A stretch of DNA of 46,544 bases from CAZNMF01 sp035547155 (GCA_035547155.1 DASZVJ010000114.1:1-46544); one strand, 5' to 3'. Positions 15,190 through 23,758 are shown, counted from the stretch's first letter. The notes: a model not told the origin generated them from the sequence alone. Numbers and translations are program-made.

Positions 15190-15834
15190 ATGACAGATAC
15201 GAAACCGCTGCTGATTCTTGGCGCTGGATCGTTTGCGATCGAAGTCCTCGAAGTGGCGGAGCTGACGGGCGTGCGCGTCGCGGGGTTCGTCGTGTCGGAC
15301 GACCACGTGCCGGCCGCAAGACGTCACGCGGACTTGCGGATCTTCGCGGAAGGCGAACTGCCATTCGCGCCGGACGAGGTGGCGCTGATCGGCGGGATCG
15401 TGACGACCAGACGACGAGCGTTCGTGGCGCGCATGGCGAATCGCGGGTTCGCGTTTCGCACGCTGGTACATCCGTCGGCGATCGTGTCGCCGCGCGTGCG
15501 GATCGACGCTGGCACGTTCGTGGGCGCGGGCGTGATCGTCGCGTCGCACACGCACGTCGGCGCCCACGTGCTGCTGAATCGTGGCGCGAACGTCGGACAC
15601 GACAACGCGCTGGCGCCGTTCGTGACGATCGGCCCCGGTGCGATTCTCGCGGGCGCCGTTCGTGTCGGTGCAGGCTCGTATGTCGCGGTCGGCGCCGTCG
15701 TGCGTGATCATCTGGAGATCGGCGCCGGAGCCGTGGTCGCCGCCGGCGCCGTGGTCGTGAAGCCCGTCGAGGCGCACGCGCTCGTCGCCGGCGTGCCGGC
15801 GACGGTCGTCAAGAACGGCGTGGATGGACTGTGA
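15190..15834 (+). CDS. sugar O-/N-acyltransferase, PglD/NeuD-like
   Basis: A 214-residue protein in two parts. The N-terminal Rossmann-like domain ('LLILGAGSFAIEVLEVAEL') is typical of PglD_N. A left-handed beta-helix of hexapeptide repeats follows ('IVSPRVRIDAGTFVGAGVIV', 'ILAGAVRVGAGSYVAVGAVV'). The catalytic-type His lies in 'HTHVGAHVLLNRGANVGHDN', as in PglD. The C-terminus 'AGVPATVVKN' is standard for hexapeptide acyltransferases. It probably acetylates an amino- or hydroxy-sugar using acetyl-CoA, working alongside the glycosyltransferase upstream. Confidence 0.88.
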   Translation: MTDTKPLLILGAGSFAIEVLEVAELTGVRVAGFVVSDDHVPAARRHADLRIFAEGELPFAPDEVALIGGIVTTRRRAFVARMANRGFAFRTLVHPSAIVSPRVRIDAGTFVGAGVIVASHTHVGAHVLLNRGANVGHDNALAPFVTIGPGAILAGAVRVGAGSYVAVGAVVRDHLEIGAGAVVAAGAVVVKPVEAHALVAGVPATVVKNGVDGL

Positions 15835-15855
15835 CGCGCTTACGGATAGGAAGTC

Positions 15856-15880
15856 GTAGGGGCGACCTTGTGGTCGCCCC
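15856..15880. repeat. GTAGGGGCGACC hairpin between convergent genes
   Basis: GTA is followed by a perfect 9-bp stem GGGGCGACC / GGTCGCCCC (15859-15867 and 15872-15880) with a TTGT loop. It sits in the 63-base gap between the acyltransferase and the converging anti-sigma gene. The position fits a bidirectional terminator, but neither side has a T-run. Confidence 0.7.
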
Positions 15881-15897
15881 GGTCTGGCCGCTCCGCG

Positions 15898-16524
15898 CTA
15901 GCGCCGCGCGACCGTCGTGTAGCTACTGGCGATGAGCCGCGGCGTCGCCTCGTCGAACACGCGCAGCGTGTCCGGCGTGTACGCCTCGAGATCCATGTCG
16001 AGCAGCGAGGGCCCTTCCGGCCGCGCGCCGCTGAGGCTCGCGGGCGTGGCCGGCGTCGCCGCTGGTGCCGGCGTGGACGCGAGATCGATCGCGGCGATCG
16101 GCGGCGCCGTCGTCGCAGTCTGCTCGTGACGGGCCGTCATCTGGCCGCTGATCACGCCGACAACGAGACCCGCAGCGGCCGCGACGCCGACCCAGGCCGG
16201 CGCCACGCGCCGGCCGTGCGTCTCGCGCGCAACGCGCGCCGATTGACGCGGAAATTCCAGCACACGGGCCGGCTCATCGGCCTGCTCGAGCCGGCGCATG
16301 ATCTGCGCCTGCTGCGCGGCCAGGCGCTCCGACGGGAATGCCGCATCGACTTCGGCGTCCGCGACGGCCTTGACCTCGTCCAGCCAGCGTCCCAATTCGG
16401 CCGCCCGATCGGCGCACAGATCGCAGCGATCGAGATGCCGCGGCTGATCGCCCGTCAAGAGCGCCTTGACGAGCTCCGTCTCCGACACATGTCCTCGACG
16501 CATCATCCAATCAACGAGCCGCAC
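15898..16524 (-). CDS. anti-sigma factor with zinc-finger (ZAS) motif
   Basis: A 208-residue membrane protein. The N-terminal zinc-binding anti-sigma domain shows 'HLDRCDLCADRA' (H-x3-C-x2-C), then a helix that would wrap the sigma factor. One transmembrane helix ('VGVAAAAGLVVGVISG') separates it from a Pro/Ala-rich periplasmic part. It would hold the ECF sigma factor at the membrane until a signal arrives. I chose GTG 16524 because GGAGGAG lies 5 bases upstream; it overlaps the sigma gene stop by 14 bases, the classical arrangement for a co-expressed sigma/anti-sigma pair. Confidence 0.82.
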   Translation of the reverse strand: MRLVDWMMRRGHVSETELVKALLTGDQPRHLDRCDLCADRAAELGRWLDEVKAVADAEVDAAFPSERLAAQQAQIMRRLEQADEPARVLEFPRQSARVARETHGRRVAPAWVGVAAAAGLVVGVISGQMTARHEQTATTAPPIAAIDLASTPAPAATPATPASLSGARPEGPSLLDMDLEAYTPDTLRVFDEATPRLIASSYTTVARR

Positions 16525-17188
16525 GATGACTCCTCCCGACGGACCCGGTCTTCCGTCCGCTCCGGACCGCCAGCAAGCCTCGCAGCCGGCGAATGGCCCG
16601 GAACAAGTGCACACGAACCGTCGATTCGTTCAGCCCGGTCATCGCGCTGACCTCACGCGACGTCCGGCCTTCGAAGTGGCTCAGCACGAACACCATGCGT
16701 TGCCGCTCCGGCAACTGCGCCAGCGCCGTCGCCACTTGACGACGCCGTTCTTCGGCGAGCACGTGGTCCTCGGGGCTCGGCCCGCGCGACGCGATGTACT
16801 CCGCGGGATCGCGCTCGACGCCGTCCGCGTCCACGGCGGGCGGGGCGATCCAACGCTCGCGCCGGCGCCGCGCCTTCAGCCGATCCAGGCATCCATTGAT
16901 CAGGATGCGCGTGAGCCAGACCTCGAACGGCAACTCTTCACGGAACGTTCCCAGGTGCGTATACGCCTTGATGAAGGCGTCCTGCACCGCTTCGTCCGCA
17001 TCCGCCGTATTGCGCAAATAGTGGAACGCGATGCGCAATCCGCGGCGCTGATACCGTCCAACGAGCTCCCCGTACCGCTCGCGCGCCGCGTCGAGCCGGC
17101 CGGCGGCCTGCAGGGCTCGGACATCCACGGCCACGCGGGCATCGGCTTCGCGGGTGCTCGTGGAGGTCTGCAGAAGCTCTCCTGCCAT
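16511..17188 (-). CDS. ECF RNA polymerase sigma factor
   Basis: A 225-residue sigma-70 family protein of the extracytoplasmic function group. Region 2 reads 'IAFHYLRNTADADEAVQDAF' with 'PFEVWLTRILINGCLDRL'. Region 4 reads 'LPERQRMVFVLSHFEGRTSR' then the HTH 'ESTVRVHLFRAIRRLR'. An N-terminal extension of about 30 residues and a linker of about 45 residues with 'AEYIASRGPSPEDHV' separate the parts. It directs transcription of an unknown regulon under control of the overlapping anti-sigma gene downstream. Confidence 0.93.
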   Translation of the reverse strand: MAGELLQTSTSTREADARVAVDVRALQAAGRLDAARERYGELVGRYQRRGLRIAFHYLRNTADADEAVQDAFIKAYTHLGTFREELPFEVWLTRILINGCLDRLKARRRRERWIAPPAVDADGVERDPAEYIASRGPSPEDHVLAEERRRQVATALAQLPERQRMVFVLSHFEGRTSREVSAMTGLNESTVRVHLFRAIRRLRGLLAVRSGRKTGSVGRSHRAAR

Positions 17189-17277
17189 GATTACGTCACA
17201 ATTCTCGGGGCGTTTACGTCGCGTCGACGCGCGGCGTGATGAGGGAGATTTTACTACTGGCTGCGGTCCGCCGCCCG

Positions 17278-18255
17278 CTACGGTTCCACTGCTTGCGCGA
17301 GCGACGCTCCGGGGAAGTACGCCGCGAAGATTTCGTCGATCGACTCGCCGCGGCGCGCGCGCGTGGCCGCGCCCACCTGGCAGAGGCCGACGCCGTGGCC
17401 GTAGCCGCTTCCCGTGAACGTGTAGGTCTGGCCGGAGCGCGCAATGGTGAAGCGCGTGCTCATCAGCGTGTGCGCGCCGAACGCGTCGTTGAGCAGCGTC
17501 CGGAGCTGCTCGCCGCGCAACCGTACGGTCCGATCGCCTTCGACGTCGACCGTCAGCACGCGTCCGCTCCGGTCGCGATCGACGATGCGGAGATTCGTCA
17601 CGCGTTTGCCGACGGCCGTCGTGCCGCTGACGCTACAGGCTTTGCGGATCTGATCGGCGGAGAGGGACGTCTCCCAGGTGCGATGCGCGCCCGCGGGCAG
17701 ATCATCCGGGCCGCCGGCGAGATAGGGCAGCGCGGGGCCGCTCCAGACCTGACTGGCGTCGGCCGTATACCCCCCGCAGTCGGCGTGAAACACGGCTTCG
17801 ATCGGTTTGCCGTCGTACGTCAGGATCTGGCCGCGCGTGCGCTGCACCGCGTCACGCGCCACTTCGGTGAAGCGCGACGCGCCGATCCGTTTTGGCTCGT
17901 ACAACTGGCAGTGGATGTCGTCGCAGAGATCGAATCCCTCGCGGCCGTGGCGGCCGACGTGTGCGGCGGCGTACGTGCGCGCGATGATCGCCTGTACCTC
18001 GAAAATCCGTTCGACGGTCGCTGGCGGCTCGCCGACCGGTGAGACTTCGGAGAGCGCGGTGCCGAGCACGTACTGCTCGAGCGGCACGGACGTGATGCGT
18101 CCGGCGACGCGCACGCGAATCTCGTGTGGCAGCTCGAACGTGCGCCGCGACGCCGCGACGGCAGGCGGTGTGGGATGCGTGGTGATGCACGCGCTGCCGA
18201 ATGCGATTGTGGCCGCGGTGAGTGACACGAGCAGAGCGGAGGCGACGCGGCGCAT
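17278..18255 (-). CDS. SpoIID/LytB-domain protein, probable exported amidase activator or lytic enzyme
   Basis: A 325-residue protein with an N-terminal signal peptide ('ALLVSLTAATIAFGSACITT', possibly a lipoprotein at that Cys although the -3 residue is atypical) and a SpoIID domain. The conserved blocks are 'VPLEQYVLGTALSEVSP', 'FEVQAIIARTYAAAH', 'HADCGGYTADASQVW' and 'GSGYGHGVGLCQVGAATRA'. In sporulating bacteria SpoIID is a lytic transglycosylase, and in other phyla homologues modify the cell wall. Nothing else here suggests sporulation. It is transcribed towards the sigma factor with an 89-base gap, so it may or may not be co-transcribed. Confidence 0.85.
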   Translation of the reverse strand: MRRVASALLVSLTAATIAFGSACITTHPTPPAVAASRRTFELPHEIRVRVAGRITSVPLEQYVLGTALSEVSPVGEPPATVERIFEVQAIIARTYAAAHVGRHGREGFDLCDDIHCQLYEPKRIGASRFTEVARDAVQRTRGQILTYDGKPIEAVFHADCGGYTADASQVWSGPALPYLAGGPDDLPAGAHRTWETSLSADQIRKACSVSGTTAVGKRVTNLRIVDRDRSGRVLTVDVEGDRTVRLRGEQLRTLLNDAFGAHTLMSTRFTIARSGQTYTFTGSGYGHGVGLCQVGAATRARRGESIDEIFAAYFPGASLAQAVEP

Positions 18256-18325
18256 GCGATCGGCTTATCGGCGGGCGGACGGCTGGCCTGCAGCGAGGCT
18301 GCATCTACCGTAACATTGTGCCGTC

Positions 18326-19768
18326 ATGTCGTACGAGCCGGTGATTGGCCTGGAGATTCACGCGCAGCTGCTGACGAAGACCAAGATCTTCTGCGGCTGT
18401 TCGACGGCGTTCGGCGCGCCGCCGAACACGCACGTCTGTCCGGTGTGCCTGGGGTTGCCCGGCGCGCTGCCGGTGCTCAACCGTCACGCCGTCGAGCTGG
18501 CGATCAAAGCGGGACTCGCGCTCGAATGCACGATCGCGCCACAGTCCGTTTTCGCGCGCAAGAACTACTTCTATCCGGACCTGCCGAAGGGCTATCAGAT
18601 TTCGCAGTACGAGCAGCCGATCGCGCTCGGCGGCCGTCTGACGCTTTCGGCCGGCGCGAAGACGCCGGTCGTCGGCATCACACGCGTCCACATGGAAGAG
18701 GACGCGGGCAAGTCGCTGCATCACGGCCAGCCGGACTCGCATCGCGCCACGTCGCTCGACTTCAACCGCAGCGGCGTGCCCCTCATCGAGATCGTCACCG
18801 AGCCCGATCTGCGATCCGCGGCCGACGCGGCCGAGTGCTTTTCGCGCATCCGCGAGATCCTCGTCGCGCTCGGCGCCAACGACGGCAACATGGAAGAGGG
18901 CAGCCTGCGGTGCGACGCCAACGTCTCGGTGCGCCGCACCGGCGAGACGAGATTCGGCACCAAGGCCGAGGTCAAGAACGTCAACTCGTTCCGCTATCTG
19001 CAGAAGGCGCTCGAGTACGAGATCGAGCGACAGATCGATCTCGTGTCGTCCGGCGGCCGCGTCGTGCAGGAAACGCGCCTCTGGGACAGCGACCTCGGCG
19101 AGACGACGTCGATGCGCAGCAAGGAAGAGGCGCACGACTACCGCTACTTTCCCGAGCCGGATCTCGCGCCGCTCGACGTCGACGTCGCGTGGATCGAGAC
19201 GATTCGTGCCGCGCTGCCGGAGCTGCCGGAAGCGCGCAAACAGCGGCTGATGGCCGTCCACGGCCTGAGCGAGTACGACGCGGATCTGCTCGTGCGATTG
19301 ATCGCGGGCGGCGCGGACTACTTCGAGACGATGGTCGCGGCCGGGGCCTCGGCGAAAGGCGCGAGCAACTGGGTGCAGGGCGAGATTCGCCGGCGCCTCA
19401 AGGATCTCGGCGCCGACGACATGGCGATCGTCCAGGTCGCGCCGGAGGCGCTCGCGGAGCTTGTCGTCCTCACCGACCAGGGCGTCATCAGCAGCACTGT
19501 CGCGAAGGACGTGTTCGAGAAAATGTGGGGGACGGGCCGCCGCGCCAAGGCCATCGTCGACGCCGAGGGGCTGGGCCAGATCGGCGATACCGCCGCGCTG
19601 GAGGCGCTCGCCGCCACGGCACTCGAGCAGAATCCGGATGCCGTTGCGCAGTATCGTGCAGGACGGACGAACATCCTCGGGTTCCTTGTCGGACAGGTGA
19701 TGAAAGCCAGCCAGGGCAAGGCGAATCCCAAAGTTGTCAGCGATCTGCTGAAGGCGCGGCTAGGGTAG
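18326..19768 (+). CDS. gatB: Asp-tRNA(Asn)/Glu-tRNA(Gln) amidotransferase subunit B
   Basis: A 480-residue GatB. With GatA and GatC it converts Glu-tRNA(Gln) or Asp-tRNA(Asn) to the amide form in the cytosol. 'VIGLEIHAQLLTKTKIFCGC', 'CPVCLGLPGALPVLN', 'KNYFYPDLPKGYQISQYEQP' and 'DFNRSGVPLIEIVTEPD' are near-invariant, and the metal-binding cysteines (CGC, CPVC) are intact. The YqeY-like C-terminal domain ('AKDVFEKMWGTG', 'FLVGQVMKASQGKANP') is complete. No gatA or gatC is in the window. The gene is divergent from the SpoIID-like gene, 70 bases away. Confidence 0.97.
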   Translation: MSYEPVIGLEIHAQLLTKTKIFCGCSTAFGAPPNTHVCPVCLGLPGALPVLNRHAVELAIKAGLALECTIAPQSVFARKNYFYPDLPKGYQISQYEQPIALGGRLTLSAGAKTPVVGITRVHMEEDAGKSLHHGQPDSHRATSLDFNRSGVPLIEIVTEPDLRSAADAAECFSRIREILVALGANDGNMEEGSLRCDANVSVRRTGETRFGTKAEVKNVNSFRYLQKALEYEIERQIDLVSSGGRVVQETRLWDSDLGETTSMRSKEEAHDYRYFPEPDLAPLDVDVAWIETIRAALPELPEARKQRLMAVHGLSEYDADLLVRLIAGGADYFETMVAAGASAKGASNWVQGEIRRRLKDLGADDMAIVQVAPEALAELVVLTDQGVISSTVAKDVFEKMWGTGRRAKAIVDAEGLGQIGDTAALEALAATALEQNPDAVAQYRAGRTNILGFLVGQVMKASQGKANPKVVSDLLKARLG

Positions 19769-19793
19769 GGAGTCCTCAGTGTGAGTACTTCCA

Positions 19794-19822
19794 TTGACAG
19801 CGGGAGGGGTCCTGTCTACACT
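19794..19822 (+). promoter_or_regulatory. near-consensus sigma-70 promoter
   Basis: TTGACA (19794-19799), a 17-base spacer, then TACACT (19817-19822); transcription would start near 19829. It lies 25 bases after gatB and drives the small unknown gene and probably glycerate kinase. A possible TTG start at 19794 is this -35 box, so the protein must start further downstream. Confidence 0.75.
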
Positions 19823-19841
19823 GAGATCGCCCCCTGCTGAA

Positions 19842-20156
19842 ATGGCCTTGAAGAGTCGCCCGCAAAGCGCCGACGTTTCGGGTCACCCACACCCGATGTT
19901 CGGATCTCCCTGTCAGTGCCTCGCCGATTTCTATCGTGAAGAATTTCTGAAACACCATGCGTGCCTGGAGCGCCAACGCGAGTACTACTCGGACGTCGCG
20001 ATCACCCAGGCGGAAGATGCGCTCGCGCGCATCATGGCGCAGCTCGAACAGCTCTGCCAGCGCGAGGACGCCTGCCGCATGGTGGGTGAGTTGTTGAAGA
20101 AGTTCGATCTCGTCACCAAGCTGTCCGCTTGGACCGACCCAGACCAGCTCCATTAA
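19842..20156 (+). CDS. small protein of unknown function
   Basis: A 104-residue protein I do not recognise. After a short polar N-terminus it contains 'MFGSPCQCLADFYREEF' and then a run of predicted helices ('ALARIMAQLEQLCQREDACRMVGELLKKF'-like, about 60-92), with cysteines at the start and middle (CQC, C..., C...C). The charged, heptad-like pattern suggests a helical bundle or coiled coil. ATG 19842 is the first start downstream of the promoter and would leave a leader of about 12 bases; ATG 19896 is an alternative, and neither has a clear ribosome site. The gene lies between gatB and glycerate kinase on the same strand. Confidence 0.5.
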   Translation: MALKSRPQSADVSGHPHPMFGSPCQCLADFYREEFLKHHACLERQREYYSDVAITQAEDALARIMAQLEQLCQREDACRMVGELLKKFDLVTKLSAWTDPDQLH

Positions 20157-21435
20157 TCCCCGTCTCCATCAACATCTCGCGTCCATCGTCTCAGCCGCCG
20201 TGTCGGCGGTCGACGCGCGCCGTGCGACGATTCGCGCCCTCGAGGGGCTGAGCGATCAGCTCGCGCGCGAGCCGCGTGTGCGCATCGTCGCCGCCGGCAA
20301 GGCCGCCGTCGGCATGGCGCGCGGCGCAGACGACGTGCTCGGCACGCACATCTCGTCGGGCGTGATGACGGCGTCGGTGGCCGGCAGTGCGGGATTGCAC
20401 TGGCGGGCGTTCGCGGCGACGCATCCGCGGCCCGGTGCCGAAAGTGAAGCCGCGGGCCGTGCGGCGCTCGCGCTGGCCGATCAGGCGCGCACTGAAAATG
20501 GCGTCTTGCTCGTGCTCCTGTCGGGCGGCGCATCGTCGATGCTGGCGGTGCCGGCCGAGGGCCTCACGATCGAGGAAAAGTCCGCGACGAATGCCGCGCT
20601 CCTGAGGGCGGGTCTGGACATCGGCGCGCTGAATCTCGTGCGGAAACACCTCTCGGCCATCAAGGGCGGACAGCTCGCGGCGCGGGCGCGACGGACGATC
20701 ACGCTGGCGATCTCCGACGTCTGCACGCCGGTCGAAGACGATCCCGCGATCATCGGCTCCGGCCCGACGGCCGGCGACGATTCGACGTTCGCCGACGCGC
20801 TGGCGGTGATCACGTCGCGGCATCTGGAAGGCACGATTCCCGCAGCCGCGCTGCAGCGGCTGCAGCGTGGCGCGCGCGGCGAGGTGACGGGTCCCGTTCG
20901 CCGCGACGATCCGGCGCTGCGCGATTCGGCGTACTGGATCATCGCCTCGCGCCACGACGCGATGCGCGCGGCACGCGAGACCGCGACGCGGCTGGGCTAT
21001 CACGTCGCCGTCGTCGCGCCGCCGACGATCGGCGAGGCACGCGCCGCGTTCGCGCCGCTCGCGGCGCGCGCCGATCTGCTCGCGCGTCCGGCGTGCGTCA
21101 TCGCGTCGGGCGAGACGACGGTGGAAGTGCGCGGGCACGGGCGTGGCGGGCGCAATCAGGAGTTGGCCGTCGCCGCGCTCGAAGGACTGGCGCGCCGAAC
21201 GCCTGCGGCGCTCGCCAGCGTCGGGACCGACGGCGTCGATGGTCCAACCGATGCCGCCGGCGCGCTGGTCGACGGCGACATGTGGACGAGCCTCGGTCCA
21301 GATGCGAGCGCACGCGTCGCCGCGGCGCTCGCCGACAATGACAGTTATCCTCTCCTCGACGGTCTCGGCGCGCTCGTACGTTCGGGCCCGACCGGCACCA
21401 ACGTCGGGGACCTTCAGGTCTTGCTACTGCCGTAG
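20152..21435 (+). CDS. glycerate 2-kinase (GckA/MOFRL family), possible ATT start
   Basis: A DUF4147-MOFRL glycerate 2-kinase, which phosphorylates D-glycerate to 2-phosphoglycerate with ATP. Key blocks are 'RIVAAGKAAVGMARG', 'LLSGGASSMLAVP', 'LNLVRKHLSAIKGGQLA', 'IIGSGPTAGDDSTF' and the MOFRL end 'GRGGRNQELAVAAL' with 'GTDGVDGPTDAAGA'. The first ATG/GTG/TTG is GTG 20200, which would remove family-like residues 'HLASIVSAAVSAVDARRA' that are encoded just upstream in the same frame. No other standard start exists there. ATT at 20152 overlaps the preceding TAA (ATTAA), matching the overlap style of the region, so I extend to it. If GTG 20200 is used, the protein is 411 residues. Confidence 0.82.
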   Translation: MNPRLHQHLASIVSAAVSAVDARRATIRALEGLSDQLAREPRVRIVAAGKAAVGMARGADDVLGTHISSGVMTASVAGSAGLHWRAFAATHPRPGAESEAAGRAALALADQARTENGVLLVLLSGGASSMLAVPAEGLTIEEKSATNAALLRAGLDIGALNLVRKHLSAIKGGQLAARARRTITLAISDVCTPVEDDPAIIGSGPTAGDDSTFADALAVITSRHLEGTIPAAALQRLQRGARGEVTGPVRRDDPALRDSAYWIIASRHDAMRAARETATRLGYHVAVVAPPTIGEARAAFAPLAARADLLARPACVIASGETTVEVRGHGRGGRNQELAVAALEGLARRTPAALASVGTDGVDGPTDAAGALVDGDMWTSLGPDASARVAAALADNDSYPLLDGLGALVRSGPTGTNVGDLQVLLLP

Positions 21436-21440
21436 CAGAT

Positions 21441-21464
21441 GTAGGCCGGGTCTTCAGACCCGGC
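21441..21464. repeat. palindrome GCCGGGTCT-TC-AGACCCGGC
   Basis: A 9-bp perfect stem (21445-21453 / 21456-21464) with a 2-base centre, preceded by GTAG, lies in the 43-base gap between glycerate kinase and rnr. It resembles REP-like intergenic palindromes seen in many GC-rich environmental genomes (recollection, not searched). Confidence 0.7.
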
Positions 21465-21478
21465 AGTCAGAAAGAGCT

Positions 21479-23758
21479 ATGTATTCAGAAACCGACGTCC
21501 TGACGTTGATCCGGGACCACGTCGATCATCCCGCCACCGTGCGCGAGCTGCTGCAGGTGCTGCGGATTCCGCGCGAGGCGCGGACGACGTTCAAACGCCA
21601 TCTCCGGTCGCTCGTCGCGTCCGGCGCGCTCGTCGAGGTGCGCGGGCATCGCTTCGGGCTGCCCGATCGCATGAACCTCGTCGTCGGCCGCGTGTCGACC
21701 AATCCGCGCGGCTTCGCGTTCGTCGAGCCGGAGACGCCGATCGACGGCGAGCCGTCGAGCATCTTCATCGCGGGCGCGAACCTCAATCAGGCCATTCACG
21801 GCGACCGCGTCGTCGTGCGCGTCGAGCATCGCCGCGACGCGGATCGCGCCGAGGGCCGCATCGTGCGCATCCTCGAGCGCGGCGCGCAGCGGATCGTCGG
21901 GCGCTACGACGTCGACGACGCGGGACGCGGCTTCCTCGTGCCGTTCGATCGCCGGCTCGTCATCGACATGCAGATTCCGTCGGGCGACGCGCGCGGCGCG
22001 CAGCCGGGCGAGATGGTGACCGCCGAGATCACGCGCTGGCCGACGCCGACGCGTCCCGCGCTCGGCCGGATCGTCGAAGTGCTGGGGCAGCTCGACGCGC
22101 CCGGCGTCGACACGATGGTCATCATTCGCAAGTACAACCTGCCCGATACGCACAGCGACGAGGCAATCGCGGAAGCGACGCGATTGGGCAGCGTCGTGCG
22201 CGCGAAGGATCTCGCGCGGCGTACGGACTTCCGCAATTGGCCGACCGTGACCATCGATGGCGAGCACGCCCGCGATTTCGACGATGCGATCTCGATCGAT
22301 CGGCTGCCGAACGGCAACTACTGGCTCGGCGTGCACATCGCTGATGTCGCGCACTATGTCGCTGAGGGCAGCGCGCTGGATCGCGAGGCGTACGAGCGCG
22401 GGACGTCGGTGTATTTTCCCGAGCGCGCCGTACACATGTTTCCGTCGGAGCTGTCGACCGGCCTGTGCAGCCTCAAGCCGCACGTCGATCGGCTCGTGCA
22501 GTCCTGTCTAATGGAGGTCGATCGCCGGTCGGGCGCGGTGGTGCGATACGAGCTGCACGACGGCGTCATCCACTCGGCCGCGCGGATGACGTACACGGAC
22601 GTCAACGCGATCCTGACGGACCGACAACCAGAGCTCATCGAACAGTACAAGGATCTCGTGCCGATGTTCGAGCGCATGCACGAGCTCTTCACCATCCTCA
22701 ACGAGCGCCGCCGCCGGCGCGGCGCGATTGATTTCGATCTGCCCGAGTCCGAGGTCGTGCTCGACGCCGACGGGCTGGTCGAGGGGATCATCGCGTCCCA
22801 GCGCAACGTGGCACATCGGCTGATCGAAGAGTTCATGCTGCTGGCGAATGAAACGGTCGCCGCGCATCTCGAGCGCGTCGGCATGCCGGCGCTTTATCGC
22901 GTGCACGAAGTGCCGGATCCGCTCAAGGTCGAGATGTTCGAAGAGTTCATCGCGACGCTCGGCTACACGCTCGCTGCGTCACAGCACGACATCGAGCCGC
23001 GGCACTTTCAACGGCTCGTCGAGAAGATCCACGGGAAGCCGGAAGAGAAGTCGATCGCGTTCCTGATGCTGCGCACGATGCAGAAGGCGCGCTATGACGC
23101 CGCGAACCTCGGCCACTTCGGCCTCGCGGCCGAGGCGTACACGCACTTCACGTCGCCGATTCGCCGCTATCCCGACCTCGTCGTTCACCGCGTCCTGCGC
23201 GAAGCCCGGCATGGCGCGAGCGAGGAACGCCGCGCGGAGCTGACGGAAGACCTGCCGGAGATCGCGCGCCACACGTCGGAGCGTGAGCGCCGCGCAGCCG
23301 ACGCCGAGCGCGAGCTCGTGCAGTGGAAGAAAGTCCGGTTCATGGCCGACAAGGTCGGCGACGAGTTCGAGGGCTACGTCACAGGCGTCAGCGCGTACGG
23401 CCTCTACATCGAGCTCATCGAGCACTTCGTCGAGGGCATGGTGCACGTCTCGACGATGGCGGACGACTACTACCGGTTCGTCGAGCGCGCGCACGTGCTG
23501 CGCGGCGAGGCGAACGGCCGCGTCTATCGGCTCGGCGACCGCGTCAAGGTCCAGGTCATTCGCGTGGACCTGGAGCGGCGTCAGATCGATCTCGGGTTGT
23601 CGGAGATTCTGGAGGCCGTGCGCCGATCGGCGCGGCCGAATACACGGCGATCGAAGGTCGAAGACCGGAAGGAACAGGGCCGCAAGCGGAAGGGGAGCGG
23701 ACGTCCCGGCAAGCGGGAGCGTGCGTTCAAGAACGCGACGCGCCGGAAGCGCCGTTAG
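21479..23758 (+). CDS. rnr: ribonuclease R
   Basis: A 759-residue 3'-5' exoribonuclease of the RNB family that degrades structured RNA in the cytosol. The N-terminal winged-helix part ('TVRELLQVLRIPREARTTFK') is followed by cold-shock-type OB folds (about 60-215). The RNB catalytic core holds the active-site Asp cluster in 'TIDGEHARDFDDAISIDRL'; 'YVAEGSALDREAYERGTSVY' and 'YTHFTSPIRRYPDLVVHRVL' are further signatures. An S1 domain (about 635-715) starts 'VGDEFEGYVTGVSAYGLYIE', and the protein ends in a Lys/Arg-rich tail typical of RNase R. ATG 21479 has a weak AAAGAG upstream. Its last four bases overlap the stop of the converging tatA gene. Confidence 0.96.
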   Translation: MYSETDVLTLIRDHVDHPATVRELLQVLRIPREARTTFKRHLRSLVASGALVEVRGHRFGLPDRMNLVVGRVSTNPRGFAFVEPETPIDGEPSSIFIAGANLNQAIHGDRVVVRVEHRRDADRAEGRIVRILERGAQRIVGRYDVDDAGRGFLVPFDRRLVIDMQIPSGDARGAQPGEMVTAEITRWPTPTRPALGRIVEVLGQLDAPGVDTMVIIRKYNLPDTHSDEAIAEATRLGSVVRAKDLARRTDFRNWPTVTIDGEHARDFDDAISIDRLPNGNYWLGVHIADVAHYVAEGSALDREAYERGTSVYFPERAVHMFPSELSTGLCSLKPHVDRLVQSCLMEVDRRSGAVVRYELHDGVIHSAARMTYTDVNAILTDRQPELIEQYKDLVPMFERMHELFTILNERRRRRGAIDFDLPESEVVLDADGLVEGIIASQRNVAHRLIEEFMLLANETVAAHLERVGMPALYRVHEVPDPLKVEMFEEFIATLGYTLAASQHDIEPRHFQRLVEKIHGKPEEKSIAFLMLRTMQKARYDAANLGHFGLAAEAYTHFTSPIRRYPDLVVHRVLREARHGASEERRAELTEDLPEIARHTSERERRAADAERELVQWKKVRFMADKVGDEFEGYVTGVSAYGLYIELIEHFVEGMVHVSTMADDYYRFVERAHVLRGEANGRVYRLGDRVKVQVIRVDLERRQIDLGLSEILEAVRRSARPNTRRSKVEDRKEQGRKRKGSGRPGKRERAFKNATRRKRR

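Noticed and set aside
19794..19841. A TTG start at 19794 for the small unknown protein
   Set aside because: Those bases are the -35 box TTGACA of its own promoter.
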